A stretch of DNA of 26,594 nt. Source: a virus. The stretch spans positions 1 to 26,594 of the IMG/VR virus record IMGVR_UViG_3300048029_000431, one strand, 5' to 3'. Positions 19,787 through 26,594 of this stretch are shown in pieces. The notes under the pieces are model-generated. The model saw nothing but the letters and a program-made list of their open reading frames with translations, was not told the origin of the DNA and made no database searches. Positions within the stretch are counted from its first letter, which is position 1. Each line of letters starts with the position of its first letter. The translations under genes were made by a program, and so were the position numbers.

Positions 19787-22700
19787 ATGCCCCTGTTAAA
19801 CCTCAAGGGCTTGGCCTAGCTTCTATTATTGCGGTAATACGCAAGGAGATTGAGCAGGCTAAAACTGAGGGGCCACAGGGAGCAGATGGCAAAGAGGGCG
19901 CCAAAGGTGAGCGCGGTGCAAAAGGTGACACTGGCCCTCAAGGAAAGGTTGGCCCTAAAGGTGGGAACGGCAAGCAAGGCAAGGCCGGTAAGGATGGTAA
20001 AGACGGCAAGGATGGTGAGGACGGCGTTGGCATAAAAGAAATTCATCAGGATGGCGATGACACCATTGTTATCACAATGACTGATGGTGAGGTCTATGAG
20101 CTTGAAATGCCAAAGGGTGAAGGCACGGAGGTTCGCTATCACTCTTCAGGTGGCGGCGGCTCTAGTGGCACTGTTGATCTAGCCCCTTATGTATTGCGCC
20201 CAACTTCTAGGATGTCAGGCTGGCTGGCTTATCGTGAAGACGGTAGTAAGGGCGAGTGGACGCCTATAACTACTGACCTTGTCGCTGTTAACCCAAATCA
20301 GTTTAGGGATGCCAAAGGTAGGTTTGCGCCAACACCTAAAGAGCTTGAGGGCATTGATAACCAGCGCGATGTTAATGAATTCTTGTATGGGAAGATACAA
20401 GAGGTAGGCGGCGAGCATGAAGACTTTGCTACTCAGGAATCTTTGGCTAATGAAGCGGAGATGCGCCGCACGAAGGATGATCTTCTTCAAGACCAGATCA
20501 ACAGCAATCAAAGCCAGATAGATCAAATACAAGAGAAAGGCTACGACGATACTGAAATCCGCGCTCTGATTGATGACGAGGTTCTCAATCGCTCGCTTGC
20601 GGACATTGGTGTGCGTGACGGCTTGCAACATCAGATTGACATCCTCAAGCAATATTCGTTTAGCGAGTTAGATGACAAGATCAACATTGAGAGCGAGACT
20701 CGCCGCGTTGCTGACCAAGGATTGCAAGCTGAGATTACTTCACTTGCTATCACCTTGTCAGAAGAATCAAATCAAAGAAAAAGCACCGATACTGAGTTAC
20801 AGGGTCAGATAGATTCTCTTGAAGCATACGATGACACAGAGATTAAGGAAGGGCTTTCTGCTGAGATCACTGCTAGGGAAGAAGGTGATACCAACTTACA
20901 GAGCCAGATAGATGCTATCTCTGAAAAAGGCTATGACGATACCGAGATCAGAGAAGGACTTGCCAAAGAGTCTGAAGACAGGAAAGAAGCAGATCTGGCC
21001 CTTGCCAAGCAAGTACAGGATGAAAAGACTGAGAGATCACTAGCCGACATTGGTTTGAGAGACAGCCTACAGGCTAACATTGATGCCATTGAGATCCCCA
21101 GCTTAGATGGTTACGCCACGGAAGAATATGTAGACGGGGCAATCGACGCCATTGAGTTCCCTGAGACAGACTTATCAGAATACGCAAAGGCTGAGTATGT
21201 TGATGCTGGTGACGCAAACCTACAGACTCAGATAGATAACATAGAAATCCCCAGTATTGATGGTTTAGCTACAGAGGAGTGGGTCACTGGAGAGATTGAA
21301 GCAATAGAATTTCCTGAGACAGACTTAACTAACTACTACACCAAGGGCGAGGTTGATAAGTCTCAGCAAGACCAAGATGCCTTAATAGCTGAGAACACAA
21401 AATCCATTGGGGATGAGGCTCAAGCCCGATCCGAAGCTGATGCGGCCCTTGACGCAAAGATTGATGCAATCGAAATACCCAGCCTTGAGGGTTATGCCAC
21501 CGAAGAGTACGTTGATGACGCAGTAGGGGCAATAGAATTTCCTGAGACTGATCTCACTGCCTACGCAAAAACGGAGTACGTTGACGCAGGCGATAGCAAC
21601 CTACAAGAGCAAATCGACGGGATTGAAATACCCAGCCTTGATGGGTACGCCACAGAAGGATGGGTATCTGACCAGATAGACGCTATCCCCGAAACAGATC
21701 TTTCTAATTACTACACTAAGACTGAGGTTGATGAGTCTCAAAGCACTCAAGATGACAGGATTACTGTTAACGAGGGCGGGATAGCTTCAAATGCTCAGTC
21801 TATTGAAGTAGAGGCAGAGGTTAGGGAGCAGGAGGACAATCACCTACAGGCAGAAATAGATCAGATAGCACTGGCGCTTGAGGCGCTACTGGTTCAAAGG
21901 GAAGCAGGCCAGTGGAAGTACATTGGCTTTTCTGGTGACAACATCCCCCGAAATCCCGGAGAGTTTTCTCTCCTATCTGATGATCTCTCATCTTCTGAGA
22001 ATAACATCACAATCAACCAGACTGACCTTGGTGATAAGTTTCATGGGTTTGCTGGTGTAGCTGTAGGCGATTATGTAGAGATTGTTGACCTTGATAAGCC
22101 AGATGAGTACGCCCTGTTTATTGTAGACAGCGAGCCTAATGGTACTGGCATTGTCTCAATGAACCTGAAGCTCAAGGACAAGGGTAATAACTTCCTTGTC
22201 GGCACTACCTGTGAGATTAGATTTTTCCAGTTAAACGAGCAGGATCTGGACTTAACAGAGCTTGATGCTAGATACCTAACAAAGAAGGGCGGAAAGACTG
22301 ACGGTATTCTTATCCTTGGATATGATGAGGAAGTAACAAACAATGAGGCGGCGGCTCAGATTGGCTTTGTTAAGACGCATGTTGACGAAGCCATACAGAG
22401 AATCCCGCCACCTGACCTGTCTGCTTATGCGTTAACAGAGTACGTTGACGATGCTGATCTAAGCCTCCAGCAACAGATCGACGCCATTGAAATCCCTAGT
22501 CTTGATGGCTATGCCACAGAGGAATACGTGGATAGCGCCGTCGATAGCATTGAATTCCCTGAGACAGACCTTTCTAATTACTACACCAAGCAGGAAGTGA
22601 ATGAGTCACAGCAGTCCCAAGACAGCCTGATAGCTGGGAATACAAGCTCTATTGAAGGCGAAGCGCAAGCCAGAGCAGATGCTGACACTGCCCTTGATGC

Positions 22701-24531
22701 GAAGATCGACGCCATTGAGATACCCAGCTTAGAGGGCTACGCGACAGAGGATTACGTTGATACTGCAATTGAGGGGATTGAATTCCCTGAAACTGACCTT
22801 ACCGAATATGCCAAAACAACCTACGTTGATTCCGCTGATGCGTCATTGCAGGGGCAGATTGACGCGCTTGAAGCGTATGATGATTCTGGCATTAAGCAGG
22901 GACTTGCTGATGAGGTTGTTGCAAGGGAGACGGGTGACGCTGATCTACAGGGTCAAATAGATGCTATAGAAATCCCCAGCCTAGATGGGTATGCAACGGA
23001 AGAATGGGTATCTGGTCAGATAGATGCCATCCCTGAGACTGATCTAACTGAGTATGCCAAGACTGATTATGTTGATGTCGCTGATCAGGGCCTGCAATCC
23101 CAGATTGATGCGCTTGAAATACCTAGCCTTGAGGGTTACGCCACAGAGGAATATGTTGATACAGCTATCGACGCTATTGAATTCCCTGAAACTGACCTGT
23201 CAGCGTATGCAAAGACCGAATATGTTGACGCCGCTGACGCTTCATTACAGCAACAGATAGATGATATTGATATTCCTAGCTTAGAAGGCTATGCAACTGA
23301 GGAATATGTCGATACTGCTGTTGATGCAATAGAGTTTCCAGAGACAGACCTATCTGACTATTACACAAAGGGAGAGGTTGACGCCTCTCAGCTATCTCAG
23401 AACGAGAAGATTACAGCCAATGAGCAGGGCGTTGCCAAGAACAAAGGCGATATTGCTTACCTTCAGACGGGCATTGACGCAAACGCGGCGGGCGTTGATA
23501 AGAATAAAGGCGATATCGCTTTCTTACAGTCATCCATTGACACTAATGCGGAGGGTGTCGAGAAGAATAAGAATGACATTGCGTATTTGCAGACCGGGAT
23601 TGACGCCAATGCAGGAGGGATAGAGAAGAACAAAGGCGACATTCTCATCCTTGATGGGGATATTAAAGACAACACGGCGGCTATTGAGGGTGAGGCACAG
23701 ACAAGGGCTGATGCTGATGCTGGCTTACAGAGCCAAATTGACGCCATTGAAGTACCCAGCATTGATGGGCTGGCTACTGAAGACTATGTTGATGGTGCGA
23801 TTGACGCCATTGAGTTTCCAGAGACAGACCTTTCTGGTCTGGTCAGCAAGACCGGCGGCGATGACATGGAGGGGCCGCTTCATGTTAAGGGCCACAGCGG
23901 TGACAGTCGAGGCACTAGCCGAGTTAAGACCCTTGGCGTTTTCTCTGATTCAAGCTCCGCTCTCCGTTTAGGGACTACGACTGACCGCGTTTACATTGAA
24001 GACGATAACACTAAGTTTAACGGTGGTGTGCTGGTCAACAACATTGGCCCCAAGACTGAAGACGGCAGGGGCGTCACGCTCAATGTCGAGGGAACTAACG
24101 ACAAGCATCTGGTAACTAAAAAGTACGTTGATAATGCGGTTGACGCTATTGAGATTCCTGAGTCTCCCGACCTATCTAATTACGTTTCCAAGACAGCCGG
24201 TGACCAGACCATGACAGGGCCGCTCACGATAAGTGGGCTTGGCACATGGAAGGGGTCACGGATTAAGCTTGATTACGTTACAGCGAACAGCGAGTCAAGC
24301 ATTCTGAAATTCGGCACGCCAGAAAACGAGGAAAATCTGCGGGTCTACAAAGACAAAGTTAAAATAAGCTCCGTGCCGCTCCTCTTAAAAACAATTCACG
24401 GGTTTGCGAGCGGTCATGGAACTTATTACGAGGGAGCGTATACCGAGCCCAATCACATAGCCACAAAGAAGGATGTAGACGAGGCTATGCGACAGATCCA
24501 AGCCCTTAAGGACGAGCTGAGGAAAACGTAA
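19783..24531 (+). CDS. Collagen-like modular tail/virion fibre (1582 aa)
   Basis: Starts in a 4-base overlap with portal. In order: an N-terminal helix (1-29), 17 collagen-type Gly-X-Y triplets (G30 to G81), a beta region with GGGGSSG linker, coiled-coil repeats with YDDTEI, ten copies of a module around SLDGYATEEYVD..IDAIEFPETDL (from about residue 436 to 1335), an inserted globular domain (about 702-870), three to four 21-residue NKGDIAYLQTGIDANAAGV units (about 1219-1288), then beta-rich end domains with TGPLTISG and a short C-terminal coiled coil. Trimeric fibres use exactly these elements to bind host surfaces. Placement between portal and scaffold is unusual. Receptor and enzyme activity are unknown. 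Confidence 0.85.
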   Translation: MNAPVKPQGLGLASIIAVIRKEIEQAKTEGPQGADGKEGAKGERGAKGDTGPQGKVGPKGGNGKQGKAGKDGKDGKDGEDGVGIKEIHQDGDDTIVITMTDGEVYELEMPKGEGTEVRYHSSGGGGSSGTVDLAPYVLRPTSRMSGWLAYREDGSKGEWTPITTDLVAVNPNQFRDAKGRFAPTPKELEGIDNQRDVNEFLYGKIQEVGGEHEDFATQESLANEAEMRRTKDDLLQDQINSNQSQIDQIQEKGYDDTEIRALIDDEVLNRSLADIGVRDGLQHQIDILKQYSFSELDDKINIESETRRVADQGLQAEITSLAITLSEESNQRKSTDTELQGQIDSLEAYDDTEIKEGLSAEITAREEGDTNLQSQIDAISEKGYDDTEIREGLAKESEDRKEADLALAKQVQDEKTERSLADIGLRDSLQANIDAIEIPSLDGYATEEYVDGAIDAIEFPETDLSEYAKAEYVDAGDANLQTQIDNIEIPSIDGLATEEWVTGEIEAIEFPETDLTNYYTKGEVDKSQQDQDALIAENTKSIGDEAQARSEADAALDAKIDAIEIPSLEGYATEEYVDDAVGAIEFPETDLTAYAKTEYVDAGDSNLQEQIDGIEIPSLDGYATEGWVSDQIDAIPETDLSNYYTKTEVDESQSTQDDRITVNEGGIASNAQSIEVEAEVREQEDNHLQAEIDQIALALEALLVQREAGQWKYIGFSGDNIPRNPGEFSLLSDDLSSSENNITINQTDLGDKFHGFAGVAVGDYVEIVDLDKPDEYALFIVDSEPNGTGIVSMNLKLKDKGNNFLVGTTCEIRFFQLNEQDLDLTELDARYLTKKGGKTDGILILGYDEEVTNNEAAAQIGFVKTHVDEAIQRIPPPDLSAYALTEYVDDADLSLQQQIDAIEIPSLDGYATEEYVDSAVDSIEFPETDLSNYYTKQEVNESQQSQDSLIAGNTSSIEGEAQARADADTALDAKIDAIEIPSLEGYATEDYVDTAIEGIEFPETDLTEYAKTTYVDSADASLQGQIDALEAYDDSGIKQGLADEVVARETGDADLQGQIDAIEIPSLDGYATEEWVSGQIDAIPETDLTEYAKTDYVDVADQGLQSQIDALEIPSLEGYATEEYVDTAIDAIEFPETDLSAYAKTEYVDAADASLQQQIDDIDIPSLEGYATEEYVDTAVDAIEFPETDLSDYYTKGEVDASQLSQNEKITANEQGVAKNKGDIAYLQTGIDANAAGVDKNKGDIAFLQSSIDTNAEGVEKNKNDIAYLQTGIDANAGGIEKNKGDILILDGDIKDNTAAIEGEAQTRADADAGLQSQIDAIEVPSIDGLATEDYVDGAIDAIEFPETDLSGLVSKTGGDDMEGPLHVKGHSGDSRGTSRVKTLGVFSDSSSALRLGTTTDRVYIEDDNTKFNGGVLVNNIGPKTEDGRGVTLNVEGTNDKHLVTKKYVDNAVDAIEIPESPDLSNYVSKTAGDQTMTGPLTISGLGTWKGSRIKLDYVTANSESSILKFGTPENEENLRVYKDKVKISSVPLLLKTIHGFASGHGTYYEGAYTEPNHIATKKDVDEAMRQIQALKDELRKT
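21088..23835 (+). repeat. Tandem coding repeats of the fibre gene
   Basis: Ten diverged copies of a roughly 50-residue unit (IEIPS.[DE]GYATE…AIEFPETDL, followed by either YAKTEYVD..D..LQ.QID or YYTK.EVD.SQ) lie in this stretch, interrupted by one globular domain and a block of 63-bp NKGDIAYLQ units (about 23437-23645). Neighbouring units keep high nucleotide similarity, so recombination between them is likely to change fibre length. Confidence 0.85.
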
Positions 24532-24710
24532 TGTCAGTGCTTTCAAAGAAACAGTTTGATGAGCTTGTAGAAAACACAACAACTTATCTGCAAGAGCATT
24601 CAATGCAGATTGCTAGGCTAGAGCGTCAGGTTTCTGAGCTGAATGCTCGCTTGACTCACATGGAGAACAGGAAAAAGCCGGGGCCAAAGCCAAAGGTAGA
24701 GGCCGCGTGA
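24531..24710 (+). CDS. Small coiled-coil protein after fibre (59 aa)
   Basis: ATG 24531 overlaps the fibre stop (TAATG) and the frame ends in the GTGA start of the next gene. It begins MSVLSKKQFDELVENTTTYL, continues as a heptad-like helix (IARLERQVSELNARLTHMEN) and ends in a Lys/Pro-rich tail (KKPGPKPKVEAA). It may be a fibre chaperone or a small head protein, by position only. The exact junctions on both sides support it. Confidence 0.68.
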   Translation: MSVLSKKQFDELVENTTTYLQEHSMQIARLERQVSELNARLTHMENRKKPGPKPKVEAA

Positions 24711-24943
24711 GCTTAACAGACAAAGAATTTGATGAGGCAGTTGACCTTTTTTCTATGCCGGGGTGGAAAACTCTTATGCAGGAAATTGAAGATCAGCTTG
24801 ACCTTTGCACTATTGATGCCTGTAACTCGCTGGAGGATTTACATTTCACCAAAGGCAGGGCGGCAGTGCTAAGAATGCTATTAAATTACGAGAACTACGT
24901 TCGGAATTTAGAAGACGGGGAGCGGGACTATGAGCTTCAATAG
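24707..24943 (+). CDS. Small conserved podovirus-type head-region protein (78 aa)
   Basis: GTG start at 24707 overlaps the previous stop. The acidic helical product includes FSMPGWKTLMQEIEDQLDLC, LEDLHFTKGRAAVLRMLLNY and ENYVRNLEDGE. The GW..L..ei…L..L...KGR..vL..lL pattern is familiar from small proteins between portal and scaffold in marine podoviruses, where their role is unknown. A terminator follows before the scaffold gene. Confidence 0.65.
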   Translation: MSLTDKEFDEAVDLFSMPGWKTLMQEIEDQLDLCTIDACNSLEDLHFTKGRAAVLRMLLNYENYVRNLEDGERDYELQ

Positions 24944-24984
24944 CTTTTTTGCTCCCCTTGTTAGCAACATATGTATAGAGAATT

Positions 24985-25001
24985 TGGCTCGCCGGGAGCC
25001 A
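24985..25001 (+). other. Hairpin before terminator
   Basis: TGGCTC (24985-24990) pairs with GAGCCA (24996-25001) around GCCGG. It has no U-run and stands just before the terminator at 25005-25037, so it may protect transcript ends or assist termination. Confidence 0.4.
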
Positions 25002-25004
25002 GAT

Positions 25005-25037
25005 CAGGGACTATCCGTGAAAGCGGCCCCTGTTTTT
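25005..25037 (+). terminator. Intrinsic terminator between connector block and scaffold
   Basis: CAGGG (25005-25009) pairs with CCCTG (25028-25032), an inner CCG/CGG pair closes a TGAAAG loop, and TTTTT follows (25033-25037). It lies 31 bases before the scaffold start. Partial termination would let the capsid and scaffold genes be expressed at a different level, or they have their own promoter. Confidence 0.6.
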
Positions 25038-25068
25038 GTAATCCGAATAACCCTATGAGGAGCGGATA

Positions 25069-25884
25069 ATGGGCGCGGAAATTATTGACGATGTGCTAGA
25101 GGAAGAGAATCTTCAAGAAGGAGAAACTTTTGCCGATCCAGCCGAAGACGAACCTGTCGAACAGGAGCTTCAGGAGCCGGTACAAGAGCCAGAAGAAGAG
25201 GATGTTCCTGATGAGTTTAGAGGCAAGTCTGCCGCTGAATTAGCAAGGATTATCCAAGACAGAAATCAAACGATTGACCGTCAAGGATCTGAGCTTGGCT
25301 ATATGCGGAAGACTTTTGACTCTGTAGCTAATCAAAATGCACAGCAGTCTGTTCCAGCACAACCGGAACCGGTGTCTGATGAGCCGGTAGATTTCTTTGT
25401 TGACCCTCAAAGGGCTGTTGATCAGCGGATTGCTAGTCATCCCGCTTTAAAGCAGGCCGAAGAGACATCAAAGAAGCTACATCAAGCTCAAGGTCAGCAG
25501 TACATCTTGGCTAAACACCCTGATGCAAAGGAAATTTTGTCTAGCAATGAATTTGCTAGCTGGATACAAGGCAGTCCAGCGCGATTGCGGCGGTTTCAGT
25601 ACGCAGATTCACAGGGGGATATTGAAGAAGCTGATGACCTTCTTACTACCTTCAAGGAATTGAAGGGATCTGTCAGCAATGCAAGACAGGCAGAAGCTCA
25701 GGCCCAAAAGAAAGCCGTTAGTGCCGCCGCTGTTGGTAGCACTCGCGGTAATTCAGACGCAGTAACGTCAAAGCGTATATATCGCTCTAGCGATTTACGT
25801 AAAATTATGCGTGAAAACCCTAAGCTCTATGAAGAGCGAGAAGATGAATACACCTTAGCTTATATAGAAGGACGGGTTCGCTAA
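25069..25884 (+). CDS. Scaffolding protein (271 aa)
   Basis: GAGGAGCGG precedes ATG 25069. The N-terminal 50 residues are strongly acidic (EDEPVEQELQEPVQEPEEED), followed by a helical part (KSAAELARIIQDRNQTIDRQ), a middle region with FFVDPQRAVDQRI, and a C-terminal segment where YRSSDLRKIMRENPKLYEE stands out, the usual capsid-binding-like end. Composition and position directly before the capsid gene are typical of podovirus scaffolds, which shape the prohead and then leave. Confidence 0.85.
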   Translation: MGAEIIDDVLEEENLQEGETFADPAEDEPVEQELQEPVQEPEEEDVPDEFRGKSAAELARIIQDRNQTIDRQGSELGYMRKTFDSVANQNAQQSVPAQPEPVSDEPVDFFVDPQRAVDQRIASHPALKQAEETSKKLHQAQGQQYILAKHPDAKEILSSNEFASWIQGSPARLRRFQYADSQGDIEEADDLLTTFKELKGSVSNARQAEAQAQKKAVSAAAVGSTRGNSDAVTSKRIYRSSDLRKIMRENPKLYEEREDEYTLAYIEGRVR

Positions 25885-25900
25885 CTTATAGGAGGCCATC

Positions 25901-26594
25901 ATGGCTTTAGATGAATCATACGCTAAAGGTTCGAGCGTAAATAACACGAACCACGCTACGTTCATTCCCAAGTTGTGGAGTGATGAGATCATTGCTGAGT
26001 ACGAGAAGTCTCTCGTAATGAAGCCGCTGGTCAAATCAATGAAGATGACAGGCAAGAAGGGAGACACTATCAACATCCCTATGCCTGTACGTGGCGAAGC
26101 AAACGCAAAGGTAAAAGAGACTCAGGTAACACTGGTTGCTGATACCTCTACTAACAAGGCGATCTTGATTGATCAGCACTGGGAGTACTCACGTTTTATT
26201 GAAGACATCACTGACGTTCAGGCGTTGTCTTCAATGCGTAAGTTCTACACTCAGGATGCTGGTTATGCCTTGGCTACTAAGGTTGACAGTGATCTGGTTG
26301 CCGATGCACTGGCTGGTTGGACTGTAAAAGGTCACATGACTGACACTGGCTTGGTTGTGCCTGCTGTTGCTGGCTCTGCCGGTGACTTCTCTGACCAAGG
26401 GTTCCGTGATGGCATTCAGATTCTGGATGACGCTAACGTGCCTATGGACAATCGTAAGTTGGTAATCCCTCCCTCAGCGCGTAACCACATCATGGGCATT
26501 GATCGCTATGTATCTAGCGACTTTGTTAATGGTCGTGGTGTTGTTAACGGCAAGATTGGTGAGCTGTATGGCGTAGATGTTTACGTCAGCACTA
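25901..26594 (+). CDS. Major capsid protein, N-terminal part (runs off window)
   Basis: GGAGGCCATC precedes ATG 25901 and the frame stays open to the right edge (231 codons). It begins MALDESYAKGSS and includes HATFIPKLWSDEIIAEYEKS, GDTINIPMPVRGEAN, IDQHWEYSRFIEDITDVQAL and PPSARNHIMGIDRYVSS. These are features of HK97-fold coat proteins of the P22/N4-gp56-like and podovirus groups. It follows scaffold by 16 bases. The exact coat family needs comparison. Confidence 0.88.
   Translation, partial: MALDESYAKGSSVNNTNHATFIPKLWSDEIIAEYEKSLVMKPLVKSMKMTGKKGDTINIPMPVRGEANAKVKETQVTLVADTSTNKAILIDQHWEYSRFIEDITDVQALSSMRKFYTQDAGYALATKVDSDLVADALAGWTVKGHMTDTGLVVPAVAGSAGDFSDQGFRDGIQILDDANVPMDNRKLVIPPSARNHIMGIDRYVSSDFVNGRGVVNGKIGELYGVDVYVST

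Noticed and set aside
19816-20142. Minus-strand frame opposite the collagen region
   Set aside because: Open only because the Gly-X-Y codons lack stops on the other strand; no ribosome site and low-complexity product.
21088-23835. CRISPR array or other DNA repeat element
   Set aside because: Repeats are in frame, diverged at third positions and encode a fibre module, so they are protein repeats.
1-26594. Integrated prophage with host flanks
   Set aside because: No host-like genes are present, and integrase, attP core and further phage genes are contiguous, so the sequence is the unintegrated form.

Overview
This window is part of the genome of a temperate, short-tailed (podovirus-like) bacteriophage. 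The evidence is a head/packaging module (small and large terminase, large portal, scaffold, major capsid protein) beside very large internal-virion-type proteins. It also carries a lambda-like replication/recombination block (O-type initiator, NinB, NinG), a C1/Cro-type repressor and a tyrosine integrase. Directly downstream of the integrase lies the 3' half of a tRNA-Arg(ACG) gene, the expected phage attachment site. The tRNA half and gene families suggest a proteobacterial host, probably gammaproteobacterial; that is inference. Integrase, attachment core and flanking phage genes are contiguous, so the sequence looks like the unintegrated (virion or circular) form. No lysis genes, DNA polymerase or helicase are visible here.

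Layout. (1) 1-4519, plus strand: end of the late operon, with one partial gene and two internal-virion-like genes. (2) 4523-9399, minus strand: early operon of tightly overlapping genes reading from an HTH protein through a ParB-like protein, an unknown protein and the replication initiator to small zinc and HTH-like proteins, NinB, a membrane microprotein and NinG. (3) 9400-9760: divergent control region with a leftward promoter carrying two direct repeats 30 bp apart, a small ORF and a palindromic operator before the repressor. (4) 9760-12268, plus strand: repressor, terminator, annealing-type recombination protein, a small partner, a DUF4224-like protein and integrase. (5) 12270-12502: attP with a tRNA-derived core and repeated TTATCCCA sites on both sides.

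(6) 12534-15065, minus strand: accessory cluster of small unknown genes plus an ArdC-like antirestriction metallopeptidase, preceded by a structured leader with short peptides and a terminator-like hairpin. (7) About 15070-16085: roughly 1 kb without a convincing protein gene beyond those leader peptides, dense in repeats and palindromes, including two copies of CTTGTTNNNAACAAG, one at the start of the late operon. (8) 16086-26594, plus strand: terminases, portal, a 1582-residue collagen-like modular fibre, two small proteins, a terminator, scaffold and the start of the capsid gene.

Taken together, the repressor and divergent control region would choose between lysis and lysogeny. The minus operon replicates and recombines the genome, the plus lysogeny operon repairs and integrates it, the accessory cluster probably protects incoming DNA, and the late operon packages it. 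The least explained parts are the accessory cluster with its leader, the repeated late-region palindrome, and the stem-loop-rich leaders in the early operon.
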